Shown piece after piece: positions 24,581 to 33,263 of a stretch of 40,509 nucleotides of DNA (position 1 is the first letter of the stretch; each line of letters opens with the position of its first letter). A model generated the notes under the pieces. The model saw only the letters and a program-made list of their open reading frames with translations, searched no databases and was not told the origin of the DNA. The position numbers were made by a program, and so were the translations under genes. This DNA is from Methylotenera_A sp040387095. Its GTDB lineage: Bacteria > Pseudomonadota > Gammaproteobacteria > Burkholderiales > Methylophilaceae. The DNA is taken from contig JAZKEJ010000047.1 of NCBI GenBank assembly GCA_040387095.1, positions 1-40,509 of the forward strand. Direction: 5' to 3'.

Positions 24581-25585
24581 ATGGCTCAAATTAACGTAGC
24601 CGAGTTATACAAAGAAACCCGCCTCAAGCTCAAACTTAATTGGATTGCTGGGCTTGACGGCGGTCACAACCAACTAAACTCCGAAAAAGTCACAAAGCCT
24701 TCCCTAGCTTTAATTGGGCATCTTAATTTTGTACATCCTAACCGTGTGCAAGTATTGGGATGTGCTGAAATGGATTACTTAAATAGCCTGAGCATCATTG
24801 CGATGCAACAAGCTATTTCCAATTTATATTCAACCGACCTAGCTGCAGTCGTTGTTGCAAACGGTGAAAAACCGCCAAAAGAATTAATTTCAGCAGCAAA
24901 TAATCACCATATTCCTTTGTTAACTTCCCCAATGCAAAGCCCGCAGTTGATGGATTTATTAAGTCATTATTTAAAACTTGCGATAGCTGAAACTATCAGC
25001 TTGCATGGCGTTTTTATCGAAGTGCAGGGTTTCGGCGTTTTGATTAAGGGCGACGCAGCGATTGGTAAGAGCGAGTTAGCGCTTGAACTCATCACGCGTG
25101 GGCATCGCTTGGTAGCCGATGATATTGTCGATTTTTTTAAAATATCACCTGAACGCATTGAAGGCCGTTGCCCCACATTATTGCAGGATTTTTTAGAAGT
25201 ACGCGGACTGGGTATCTTGAATATTCGCGCGCTTTTTGGCGATAATGCGGTAAAGCCAACCAAGCCGCTGGATTTAATTATTCAACTAGAACTCGCAGAT
25301 ACTTTAAATCCGCTTAAACTGGACAGGCTTAATGCTAAAACGCAGTATGAGTGTGTGTTGGAAGTGGATATTCCAAAAGTCAACATTCCGATTGCCGCGG
25401 GCCGTAATATTGCAGTATTGCTGGAAGTCGCAGTGCGTAACCACATGCTGTTGTTACGCGGAATTAATGCAACAAAACAGTTTAGCCAGCGTCAAAAACA
25501 AATGATACAAAAATCCAGTGCAGAAAATGTAAAACAATCGACAGCAGAATTAGTGCATAAATCTACAGATAAGCAGGCAAAATAA
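24581..25585 (+). CDS. hprK: HPr kinase/phosphorylase HprK
   Basis: A 334-residue enzyme that phosphorylates and dephosphorylates Ser46 of HPr. The N-terminal domain has IGHLNFVHPNRVQVLG. The C-terminal kinase domain has Walker A GDAAIGKSELALELI, the following RGHRLVADDIVDF, the HprK signature EVRGLGILNIRALFG, and PIAAGRNIAVLLEVAVRNH. The last about 35 residues are a Lys/Gln/Ser-rich tail. The ATG at 24581 lacks a near Shine-Dalgarno. The HPr gene 1.4 kb downstream retains the Ser46 target. Its stop overlaps the rapZ start in TAATG. Confidence 0.95.
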   Translation: MAQINVAELYKETRLKLKLNWIAGLDGGHNQLNSEKVTKPSLALIGHLNFVHPNRVQVLGCAEMDYLNSLSIIAMQQAISNLYSTDLAAVVVANGEKPPKELISAANNHHIPLLTSPMQSPQLMDLLSHYLKLAIAETISLHGVFIEVQGFGVLIKGDAAIGKSELALELITRGHRLVADDIVDFFKISPERIEGRCPTLLQDFLEVRGLGILNIRALFGDNAVKPTKPLDLIIQLELADTLNPLKLDRLNAKTQYECVLEVDIPKVNIPIAAGRNIAVLLEVAVRNHMLLLRGINATKQFSQRQKQMIQKSSAENVKQSTAELVHKSTDKQAK

Positions 25586-26457
25586 TGCAGATTATTATCG
25601 TCACCGGCCTTTCTGGCTCTGGCAAAAGTATTGTGCTGCGGGCGCTGGAAGACAGTAGTTTCTATTGTATTGATAATTTGCCTGCCACTTTGCTGCCACA
25701 AATCTCACAACATTTGAATGCCACTAATCACAGCAAAGTGGCTATTAGTATCGATAGTCGCAGTGCCGCGCTAGAAACGCTTCCCAAAGCTATAGAAAGC
25801 TTGAAGTCAGATGGCAATCAAGTACAGGTGTGGTTTTTAGAGTCTGCAGCCGAAACATTGGTAAAACGTTTTTCAGAAACGCGCCGTAAACATCCGTTAA
25901 GTAATGAAATTACAACATTGGCAGAAAGTATTGCCAGCGAACGTGAGTTGCTGGCTGGCGTTGCGGAGCTTGGTCATCATATCGATACCAGTAATTTGAG
26001 TGCCAATGCATTGCGCAACCATATACGCGATTTGCTGAAGCAAGATAACCAGGCAACTGAAGCGAATAATAGCGGCTTGGTTTTATTGTTTACATCATTC
26101 GGCTTCAAAAATGGTATCCCGTTGGATGCAGATTTTGTGTTCGATGTGCGCAGTTTACCTAACCCGCATTACGATGCGGTTTTAAAGCCGTTAACAGGCA
26201 AAGATTCAGCCGTGCAGGACTTTTTGGCTAAACAGCCCACGGCCATTGAAATGCTGGCGGATATTCAGCATTATGTAGAAAAGTGGTTGCCTAGCTTCAA
26301 TCAAGATAATCGTAGCTATTTAACGGTAGCGATTGGTTGTACAGGCGGGCAACATCGGTCAGTATATTTTGTAGAGCAACTGGCTAAATATTTTGGCGGT
26401 GCGAATACTAAACAACAAAAGCAAAAAGTCATCATTCGACATCGCGAGCTTGGTTAG
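25585..26457 (+). CDS. rapZ: RNase adapter / nucleotide-binding protein RapZ
   Basis: A 290-residue P-loop protein. Walker A is GLSGSGKS at about residues 8-15. The typical LEDSSFYCIDNLP, FLESAAETLVKRFSETRRKHP, FTSFGFKNGIPLDADFVFD and the C-terminal IGCTGGQHRSVYFVEQL follow. In E. coli RapZ binds small RNAs controlling glucosamine-6-phosphate synthase. In betaproteobacteria its targets are not established here. It is translationally coupled to hprK. Confidence 0.94.
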   Translation: MQIIIVTGLSGSGKSIVLRALEDSSFYCIDNLPATLLPQISQHLNATNHSKVAISIDSRSAALETLPKAIESLKSDGNQVQVWFLESAAETLVKRFSETRRKHPLSNEITTLAESIASERELLAGVAELGHHIDTSNLSANALRNHIRDLLKQDNQATEANNSGLVLLFTSFGFKNGIPLDADFVFDVRSLPNPHYDAVLKPLTGKDSAVQDFLAKQPTAIEMLADIQHYVEKWLPSFNQDNRSYLTVAIGCTGGQHRSVYFVEQLAKYFGGANTKQQKQKVIIRHRELG

Positions 26458-26472
26458 CATCAAGTGAACATC

Positions 26473-26485
26473 AACTTTAAAAGTT
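26473..26485. repeat. 13-bp palindrome between rapZ and the PTS genes
   Basis: AACTTT and AAAGTT flank a central A (26473-26485), a perfect inverted repeat in the 55-base gap before the PTS IIA gene. A dimeric regulator could bind it, but AT-rich palindromes of this size also arise by chance. Confidence 0.3.
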
Positions 26486-26512
26486 AACGCGTCAGAAGGT
26501 AGAAAAAGTATC

Positions 26513-26935
26513 ATGATTGGGATTTTAATTATCGCGCATGGTAATTTGGGCGCAAGCCTGATTAGCTGTGCAAACCACGTACTAGGCAAACAGCCGCTGC
26601 AATTACGGGCATTAGAAGTGGCAACAAATGACGACCCCAGCGTATTGTTGCCCAAAGCGCAGCAGTTGGTTAAATCACTCAATACCGGCGATGGTGTATT
26701 AGTGCTGTCGGATATGTATGGTGCTACGCCGTGCAATATGGTGATTAAGCTTTTATCGCCAGGCGTGGTTGAAGGCGTGGCTGGCGTTAACTTACCTATG
26801 CTAGTGAGAGTGCTCAACTACCGCGAAGCCGGCATTAAAGTGTGTATGGAAAAAGCCATCAGTGGCGGGCGTGAAGGTGTAGTGCGTTTTACCGAAATTA
26901 GTTGTGAACATTATCATGTAGCCAATCGAAAATAA
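26513..26935 (+). CDS. PTS mannose-type EIIA domain protein (ManX-like)
   Basis: A 140-residue stand-alone IIA of the mannose/fructose/sorbose family. The phosphorylatable residue is His9 in IIAHGNLG, and the fold motif SDMYGATPCNM follows. With no IIB, IIC or IID gene in the window, it is likely a phosphorylation-state sensor rather than a sugar transporter part. GAAGG about 14 bases upstream serves as ribosome-binding site. HPr follows after 21 bases, then enzyme I. Confidence 0.9.
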   Translation: MIGILIIAHGNLGASLISCANHVLGKQPLQLRALEVATNDDPSVLLPKAQQLVKSLNTGDGVLVLSDMYGATPCNMVIKLLSPGVVEGVAGVNLPMLVRVLNYREAGIKVCMEKAISGGREGVVRFTEISCEHYHVANRK

Positions 26936-26956
26936 TCAAACCTTAAGAGCAAAAAA

Positions 26957-27226
26957 ATGATTAAACAACAAATAGAAATAATCAATAAACTAGGTTTGCA
27001 TGCGCGCGCCAGTAGCAAATTAACTCAAACTGCCAGCCAATTTAGCTGCGAAATTTGGATAGAAAAAAGTGACCGTCGTGTGAACGCCAAAAGCATTATG
27101 GGCGTGATGATGTTGGCCGCGGCAAAAGGCTCAACGATTACTTTAGAAGCCAATGGTGCAGATGAGAGTGAAGCAATTGCTGCGTTGCAAGTGTTAATAA
27201 ATGACTACTTTGGTGAGGGTGAATAG
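26957..27226 (+). CDS. ptsH: Phosphocarrier protein HPr
   Basis: An 89-residue phosphocarrier. His15 in GLHARAS accepts phosphate from enzyme I. Ser46 in NAKSIMGVMML is the HprK target, and both are intact. It passes phosphate to the neighbouring mannose-type IIA. The enzyme I start lies two bases after the stop, so the two are probably coupled. Confidence 0.95.
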   Translation: MIKQQIEIINKLGLHARASSKLTQTASQFSCEIWIEKSDRRVNAKSIMGVMMLAAAKGSTITLEANGADESEAIAALQVLINDYFGEGE

Positions 27227-27228
27227 CC

Positions 27229-28680
27229 TTGTCAATTTCAGAAAGCCAACAGTCTAGTTTCAGCATTCATGGCATTGGTGTATCCAGTGGAATCGCGATT
27301 GGTCATGCGCATCTGGTTTCTAATGCATTGCTCGAGGTTGTGCATTATCAATTGCCCAGACATTTAATTGATGATGAGATTGCCCGCTTTAATAACGCAA
27401 TCGACACGGTAAAAAAAGACTTACAGGCAATCCGCGCTTCGCTATCAAAAAATGCGCCTGCTGAAATCAGCGCTTTTATTAATACGCATCTCATTATGCT
27501 GGCAGATAAATCTTTCTCGGAAATTCCCAAAGAGATTATCCGCAAAGAACAGTGCAATGCCGAGTGGGCGATTAAGCAGCAAATGGATGACATCGTTGAG
27601 CAGTTCGATGCGATTGAAGATGAGTANNNNNNNNNNNNNNNNNNNNNNNNNNNNNNNNNNNNNNNNNNNNNNNNNNNNNNNNNNNNNNNNNNNNNNNNNN
27701 NNNNNNNNNNNNNNNNNNNNNNNNNNCGCATTAAATCTACAAAAGCGGTCACAATTTGCGGGACGGCAATTGAACTGCAGGCAAATATCGAAGTGCCAGA
27801 AGATGTGATTGCGGTGAAAGCTTCTGGCGCGACTGGTATCGGTTTATACCGCACTGAATTTTTGTTCATGAACAAGCGTGAAATGCCGGGAGAAGAAGAG
27901 CAGTTTTTAGCTTACAAGCAAGTGGCAGAGGCCATGAAAGGCATGCCAGTCACTATTCGTACGCTGGATTTGGGTGCCGACAAGCAGATAAATTCTGACA
28001 CAGTAAGTGATTGTGCGAATCCCGCGCTGGGTTTGCGTGCTGTGCGTTTATGCTTAAGTGAGCCGCAGATTTTTCTGACACAACTACGTGCGCTTTTGCG
28101 TGCTTCACATTACGGGCATATCAAAATTTTAATCCCAATGCTGTCTACGCTGTCTGAGCTGCGTCAGACTAAACAGCTGCTTGAACGCGCCAAAGTAAGT
28201 TTGCGCCAACAAAATATACCTTTTAATGAAAACATTGCACTAGGTGGCATGATTGAAGTGCCAGCAGCGGCGATTAATGCAGAAGCGTTTGCCAAAGAGC
28301 TGGATTTTATGTCGATAGGTACTAACGATTTGATTCAATACACTTTGGCGATCGATCGGACTGACGATGCAGTCGCGCATCTTTATAATGCATTGCATCC
28401 AGCGGTATTAAAACTAATTTCCATCACCATTAAAGCGGGTGAAAAATTAGGTAAATCGGTGGCAGTATGCGGCGAAATGGCAGGCGATGCTAAGTTAACT
28501 AAATTGCTAATTGGCATGGGTTTACGCCAATTATCCATGCACCCAAGCAACGTTTTAAGTGTTAAACAGCAGGTTTTGCACAGTGAAATATCGCTATTAA
28601 ATATGCAAGCTCGCAAAGTGTTAAGTCACACCGATATTGAAAAAATTGAACCAATGGTTGCTAAATTTAATCTGCATTAA
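27229..28680 (+). CDS. ptsI: PTS enzyme I (phosphoenolpyruvate-protein phosphotransferase), interrupted by an assembly gap
   Basis: Enzyme I takes phosphate from phosphoenolpyruvate and gives it to HPr. The start is TTG at 27229 with GGTGAGGG about ten bases upstream. The N-terminal HPr-binding part is present up to about residue 133 (EDE plus the first two bases of a probable Tyr codon). After the N run, the PEP-binding barrel is intact: GIGLYRTEFLFM, RTLDLGADKQ, MIEVPAAA, SIGTNDLIQYTLAIDR and the catalytic Cys in AVCGEMAGD. The swivelling His domain (GG-TSH-AI) falls in the gap. Normal enzyme I is about 575 residues against 483 here, so roughly 90-125 residues are missing rather than the 33 implied by 100 N. 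The frame on both sides is open. Confidence 0.9.
   Translation: MSISESQQSSFSIHGIGVSSGIAIGHAHLVSNALLEVVHYQLPRHLIDDEIARFNNAIDTVKKDLQAIRASLSKNAPAEISAFINTHLIMLADKSFSEIPKEIIRKEQCNAEWAIKQQMDDIVEQFDAIEDEXXXXXXXXXXXXXXXXXXXXXXXXXXXXXXXXXXRIKSTKAVTICGTAIELQANIEVPEDVIAVKASGATGIGLYRTEFLFMNKREMPGEEEQFLAYKQVAEAMKGMPVTIRTLDLGADKQINSDTVSDCANPALGLRAVRLCLSEPQIFLTQLRALLRASHYGHIKILIPMLSTLSELRQTKQLLERAKVSLRQQNIPFNENIALGGMIEVPAAAINAEAFAKELDFMSIGTNDLIQYTLAIDRTDDAVAHLYNALHPAVLKLISITIKAGEKLGKSVAVCGEMAGDAKLTKLLIGMGLRQLSMHPSNVLSVKQQVLHSEISLLNMQARKVLSHTDIEKIEPMVAKFNLH
27627..27726. other. Run of 100 N (assembly gap) inside ptsI
   Basis: Exactly 100 undetermined bases, the usual placeholder for a scaffold gap of unknown size. 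Comparison with family length suggests that the true gap is about 270-380 bases. The reading frames on both sides agree if the true length is one more than a multiple of three. Confidence 0.95.
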
Positions 28681-28697
28681 TAACATAAGGAACCAAT

Positions 28698-29054
28698 ATG
28701 CCTAGCGAAATAATCGCCTCTAATCAGCTAACACCCACCAATGACGAGAAAAATATCGCCACTGTTACCCATCTTGGTGGAACGGTTTTTTCTTTTGTTC
28801 CAGCATTAATCGTGTGGATTCTTAAGAAAGACGATAGCGCATATTTGAACGATCAATCCAAAGAAGCATTAAATTTTCAAATTACCATGTTAATTGCACA
28901 ATTTATTGCAGGCATTTTAGTGTGGATTTTAATCGGCTTTATTTTGATACCAATTGTTTGGATATTTAACGTTGTTTTTTGCATAATCGCTGCCATCTCT
29001 ACAAGTAAAGGTGAAATGTATCGTTATCCTTTGTGTTTAAGATTAGTAAATTAA
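28698..29054 (+). CDS. DUF4870 small membrane protein
   Basis: A 118-residue protein with the DUF4870 (Tic20-like) pattern: an N-terminal THLGGTVFSFVPALIVWILKK helix region, QSKEALNFQITMLIA, and a second pair of helices with IGFILIPIVWIFNVVFCIIAA. Function is unknown for the family. AAGGAA (28687-28692) precedes the ATG. It sits 17 bases after enzyme I, which could make it part of that transcript, but no functional link is known. Confidence 0.85.
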   Translation: MPSEIIASNQLTPTNDEKNIATVTHLGGTVFSFVPALIVWILKKDDSAYLNDQSKEALNFQITMLIAQFIAGILVWILIGFILIPIVWIFNVVFCIIAAISTSKGEMYRYPLCLRLVN

Positions 29055-29097
29055 ATCAACTAAGCCTGCGCTTTAGCTATTAATTAAAGGAAGTTTT

Positions 29098-31125
29098 GTG
29101 TCTAACCCATTATTGCATTTTTCTGGCTTGCCAAAGTTTGATGAAATTAAACCAGAGCACGTTTCACCTGCCTTGGATAGTCTGTTAACTCAAGGACGGA
29201 CATTAATCGAAGCATTAGCCACCATGAACGCGGTGCCAACTTGGCATAATTTTGCCTTGAAGCTGGAAGATTTAGACGAAAAAATTTCGCGCGCGTGGAG
29301 CCAGGTTGGGCATATGAATTCTGTGGTGAATAGCCCAGAGTTGCGCGAAGCTTATAATACAAATTTAGCGAAGTTAACCGATTTTTACAGTGATTTATCG
29401 CAAGATGAGCGCCTTTATGCAAAATACCGGACTATTAAACAGAGCGCAGATTTTGCACAATTAAGTCCAGCCCAGCAAAAAATTATTAATAACGAAGTAC
29501 GCGATTTTAAATTAGGCGGTGCAGAGTTATCAGCAGATAAAAAAGCACGTTTTAAAGCGATTAATGAAGAACTGTCTAAATTAGCCGCTAAATTTGAAGA
29601 AAATGTATTAGATACCACCAATGAATATGGGCTTTACATTGAAGATTCAAAGGATTTGCTTGGTATTCCAGAGGATGTTTTACAGGCTGCGAAAGAAGCG
29701 GCCGTACAAGATAAAAAATCCGGCTACAAATTCACGTTGCACTTTCCCAGCTATTTGCCAGTATTGCAGTATGCCGATAATCGACATTTGCGCGAAACAC
29801 TTTATCGCGCTTATGCAACGCGTGCTTCTGAGTTTGGTAAGGCAGAATATGACAATACGTCAATTATTAATCAGCTATTAAAATTACGTCAAGAAGCTGC
29901 GCAATTACTGGATTTTAACAACTTTGCAGAGTTATCTTTAGCAACAAAAATGGCTGATACGCCAGTGCAAGTGATTGATTTTTTAGAAAATCTAGCCGAA
30001 AAAGCCAAGCCGTTTGCCCGGCAAGATATGCTTGAGTTAACGGATTATGCCAATAAATTGGGCATTGATGATATGCAAGCATGGGATGTCAGTTATGTGT
30101 CGGAAAAACTGCGTGAAGATAAATATGCGTTTTCGGATTTGGAGGTAAAACAATACTTTCCTGAAGCCAAAGTGATGGCCGGCTTGTTTAAAGTGATCGA
30201 AACCATTTTTGCTGTGTTTGTTAAAAAAACCAGCTCACCTACTTGGCATGCGGATGCGCATTTTTATGAGATTACCAAGCTAGATGGTACATTGGTGGGC
30301 CAATTTTATCTGGATTTATATGCGCGTAACAACAAGCGCGGTGGCGCATGGATGGATGAGGCGATTACGCGCCGTATAGTGGATAGCAAACTCACCACGC
30401 CTGTGGCATATCTCACTTGCAACTTTTCCGCTCCAGTAGGCGATAAACCAGCCTTATTTACCCACGATGAAGTCATCACATTGTTTCACGAGTTTGGTCA
30501 CGGTTTGCACCATATGTTGACACAGGTAAACGATTACAGCGTTTCTGGCATTAAGGGCGTGGAGTGGGATGCAGTTGAATTACCGAGCCAGTTTATGGAA
30601 AACTTTTGCTGGGAATGGGATGTGTTGCGCCATATGACGCAGCATGTAGAAACGGGCGCACAATTGCCGCGTGAGTTATTCGATAAAATGGTCGCCGCTA
30701 AAAACTTTCAGGCAGGCATGCAAACGGTGCGCCAAATCGAATTTTCATTGTTCGATATTACGCTGCACAGCACGTTTGAACCCAATGGCACTAAAACGCC
30801 TTTGGCATTAATTGAAGAGATTCGGGATCAAGTAGCGGTAGTTCGCCCACCAGTTTGGAATCGCTTCCCTAATAATTTTAGCCATATTTTTGCAGGCGGA
30901 TATGCCGCTGGTTATTACAGCTATAAATGGGCAGAAGTATTGTCGGCAGATGCGTATAGCTTATTTGAAGAAAACGGCGTGTTAAGTCAGCAAACAGGGC
31001 AAAAATTCTGGCAAGAGATCTTATCGCAAGGCGGTTCGCGTCCTGCAATGGAATCGTTTATCGCATTCCGTGGACGTGAGCCGAGTATTGATGCATTGCT
31101 GCGTCATAGCGGCATGATTTCTTAA
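29098..31125 (+). CDS. prlC: Oligopeptidase A (M3 family metallopeptidase)
   Basis: A 675-residue cytoplasmic zinc peptidase that degrades short peptides such as cleaved signal peptides. The zinc site is HEFGH within TLFHEFGHGLHHML, with the third ligand Glu in WDAVELPSQFMENF. The substrate motif FAGGYAAGYYSYKWAEVLSAD near the C-terminus is typical. The length agrees with E. coli PrlC (680). The start is GTG at 29098 with AAAGGAAG just upstream. The xthA ATG follows six bases after the stop. Confidence 0.95.
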   Translation: MSNPLLHFSGLPKFDEIKPEHVSPALDSLLTQGRTLIEALATMNAVPTWHNFALKLEDLDEKISRAWSQVGHMNSVVNSPELREAYNTNLAKLTDFYSDLSQDERLYAKYRTIKQSADFAQLSPAQQKIINNEVRDFKLGGAELSADKKARFKAINEELSKLAAKFEENVLDTTNEYGLYIEDSKDLLGIPEDVLQAAKEAAVQDKKSGYKFTLHFPSYLPVLQYADNRHLRETLYRAYATRASEFGKAEYDNTSIINQLLKLRQEAAQLLDFNNFAELSLATKMADTPVQVIDFLENLAEKAKPFARQDMLELTDYANKLGIDDMQAWDVSYVSEKLREDKYAFSDLEVKQYFPEAKVMAGLFKVIETIFAVFVKKTSSPTWHADAHFYEITKLDGTLVGQFYLDLYARNNKRGGAWMDEAITRRIVDSKLTTPVAYLTCNFSAPVGDKPALFTHDEVITLFHEFGHGLHHMLTQVNDYSVSGIKGVEWDAVELPSQFMENFCWEWDVLRHMTQHVETGAQLPRELFDKMVAAKNFQAGMQTVRQIEFSLFDITLHSTFEPNGTKTPLALIEEIRDQVAVVRPPVWNRFPNNFSHIFAGGYAAGYYSYKWAEVLSADAYSLFEENGVLSQQTGQKFWQEILSQGGSRPAMESFIAFRGREPSIDALLRHSGMIS

Positions 31126-31131
31126 TTGATC

Positions 31132-31896
31132 ATGCAGCTAGCAACTTGGAACGTCAATTCCCTTAATGTGCGCTTGCCGCACGTGTTGGATTGGCTGCAA
31201 GTCAATCCTGTTGATATCTTGTGTATTCAAGAAACCAAGCAGGAAGATAGCAAGTTTCCTTACGCTGAATTAGCTGCAGTAGGATATCAATCCGTACATG
31301 CAGGACAAAAAACTTATAATGGCGTTGCTATTCTAAGTCGTCACCCGATGACAGATGTTGAACGCGGTATTTTTAATTTTGAAGATACGCAACAACGTGT
31401 GATTAGTGCAACTATTAACGGTATTCGGGTAGTTTGCGTGTATATCGTTAATGGGCAAGCCGTTGATTCTGATAAATATATTTATAAAATGCATTGGTTA
31501 GAAGCATTAACAATTTGGCTTGCGGAAGAACTGAAAAAATACCCTAACTTGGTGTTGCTAGGCGATTACAATATCGCGCCAGAAGATCGCGACTGTCATG
31601 ACCCTGCTGCATGGGTTGGCCAGATTTTAGTCAGCCCGCGCGAGCGCGAGGCTTTTGAAAAGCTCACTAAGCTGGGTCTGCATGATAGTTTTAGATTATT
31701 TGACCAGGCAGAAAAAAGTTTCACTTGGTGGGATTATCGCATGATGGGTTTCAGGCGAAATTTTGGCATGCGGATTGACCATATTTTAGTCAGTGATGCT
31801 TTGAAACCAACAGTACTCAGTTGCATGATTGACAAATTACCACGTAAATTGGAGCGCCCATCTGACCACACGCCTGTGGTTTTAACGCTTGCCTAA
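31132..31896 (+). CDS. xthA: Exodeoxyribonuclease III
   Basis: A 254-residue Mg-dependent AP endonuclease and 3'-5' exonuclease of base excision repair. Visible are the start MQLATWNVNSLNVRLPHVLD, the metal ligand in ILCIQETKQ, VLLGDYNIAPEDRD with catalytic Asp and Asn, and the final SDHTPVVLTL with catalytic Asp-His. The ATG at 31132 fits the family start better than the in-frame TTG at 31126. It converges with ntrX, leaving 15 bases between the stops. Confidence 0.95.
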   Translation: MQLATWNVNSLNVRLPHVLDWLQVNPVDILCIQETKQEDSKFPYAELAAVGYQSVHAGQKTYNGVAILSRHPMTDVERGIFNFEDTQQRVISATINGIRVVCVYIVNGQAVDSDKYIYKMHWLEALTIWLAEELKKYPNLVLLGDYNIAPEDRDCHDPAAWVGQILVSPREREAFEKLTKLGLHDSFRLFDQAEKSFTWWDYRMMGFRRNFGMRIDHILVSDALKPTVLSCMIDKLPRKLERPSDHTPVVLTLA

Positions 31897-31911
31897 GTGT
31901 TAACTTTACAG

Positions 31912-33180
31912 CTAGCCTTTAATCTTAATCCCTAACTGTTTTAATTTGCGATACAAATGCGTGCGCTCTAAGCCAGAAATTTCGGCCAGCTTACTCATAT
32001 TATTATTAATTAACTTCATGTGATGTTGAAAGTAAAACCGCTCAAAATCGTCGCGTGCCTCGCGTAAAGGCTGCACCAATTCTATGGGTAAAACTTGCAC
32101 GGTATTCGCTTGATGCACTTCGTTTGCGTTAAATTGTTCTAATACCCGCTCAACGTCATTAAGGGAAATTTTATCAGTCAAACTGCTGAGCATTGCGTTG
32201 TGTACGACTGCTTCTAGTTCGGCCAAATCACCAGGCCAGTCAGCATTTCTAAGTGCATTAAGCGCCGCAATATCAAAAATTTTGTACTCCGCTCCTGACG
32301 TTTCAACCAGTAAACTTGCCATGGCAGTGGCTAAATCAGGAATATCTTCTTTATGATCATTAAGCGCAGGTACTTTTAGGGTGCTTTGCGAGAGTGTTTG
32401 CAACAAAGAGTAATCAAACTGCGCATTGTCAGTTAATTGAGGCAGACTAAATGCGCTGGCACAGACCACTCGCACTTGGTATTTTTCTGCTTTGCTAAGA
32501 AGTAATTGCAAACCTTTTTGCTCAGATTTATTTAGTGCAGAAACTTCATCAACATATAAAACGCCTTCACGTACTGCTTCCAGAATTTCTAAAGGCGCGC
32601 TAGCCATTTTTTCATATTCTGTGAGGCTTAGCCAAGGCGTACCCGTTGTGTGCAGAAAGCGCGCGCAAAGTTCAACACTACCGCCTTTTTTGCCGATAAG
32701 TAACAATGCGTTTTTAGTGCGGGATATCTGCTCTAAACGCTGTTTTAATTCGTTAATGACTAAGCTTTTACCAAAACTGGCGAGATTCATTTCGGTTTTT
32801 GGCAGATTTTCTGCATGCTTTAATGCTGCAGTTACAGTCTTTAGTAGCTTTTGTAAAGCAATTGGCTTTTCTAAAAAATCAAACGCGCCGATGCGCGTTG
32901 CCTCTACCGCCGTATCAATCGTGCCGTGCCCAGACATCATGACTACTGGCATCGTTAGCAGACCGGCGTTGCCCCATTCTTTAAGCAGGCTAATGCCATC
33001 ACAATCAGGCATCCAGATATCCAATAAAACTAAATCTGGCCGTTGTTTTAAGCGCGCATCTCTAGCTGATTGCGCATTTTCTGCCAGAGTAATATGATGG
33101 CCTTCATCTTCTAAAATATCTCTTAGTAATTCGCGAATGCCTATTTCGTCATCCACCACCAAAATATGCCGTGATGCCAT
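31912..33180 (-). CDS. ntrX: NtrX-like response regulator with a degenerate AAA+ domain
   Basis: A 422-residue response regulator paired with the upstream NtrY kinase gene. The receiver has ILVVDDE, the phosphorylated Asp54 in LLDIWMPDCDG and an EKP motif. The C-terminus is the NtrX Fis-type HTH (LERTHLYRKLKQLGI). Between them, the AAA+ domain is eroded: GKKGGSVE stands where Walker A GESGTGKE belongs, the GAFTGA loop is deleted, and only a Walker B-like VLYVDEVSAL, a VPALNDHKEDIPDL remnant and WPGDLAELE survive. It is about 35-40 residues shorter than usual NtrX. It should neither hydrolyse ATP nor remodel sigma-54. A role as a sigma-54-independent repressor or activator is inferred. AAGGA lies about ten bases upstream of the ATG. 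Confidence 0.88.
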   Translation of the reverse strand: MASRHILVVDDEIGIRELLRDILEDEGHHITLAENAQSARDARLKQRPDLVLLDIWMPDCDGISLLKEWGNAGLLTMPVVMMSGHGTIDTAVEATRIGAFDFLEKPIALQKLLKTVTAALKHAENLPKTEMNLASFGKSLVINELKQRLEQISRTKNALLLIGKKGGSVELCARFLHTTGTPWLSLTEYEKMASAPLEILEAVREGVLYVDEVSALNKSEQKGLQLLLSKAEKYQVRVVCASAFSLPQLTDNAQFDYSLLQTLSQSTLKVPALNDHKEDIPDLATAMASLLVETSGAEYKIFDIAALNALRNADWPGDLAELEAVVHNAMLSSLTDKISLNDVERVLEQFNANEVHQANTVQVLPIELVQPLREARDDFERFYFQHHMKLINNNMSKLAEISGLERTHLYRKLKQLGIKIKG

Positions 33181-33263
33181 GCTTAGTTTTTCCTTACCAG
33201 TTTGCTGTAATTGCTATTATTCATATGTGATTATTGTTTGCTTTACGGCCCAAGTTAACTCAT

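Noticed and set aside
32492..33097. 201-codon open frame antisense to ntrX
   Set aside because: It overlaps a gene with clear receiver and HTH domains and has no ribosome-binding site or recognisable domain.
31912..33180. ntrX as a frameshifted pseudogene
   Set aside because: The frame is open from receiver to HTH, and both end domains are well conserved, so the AAA+ change looks like evolved degeneration and not a sequencing error.
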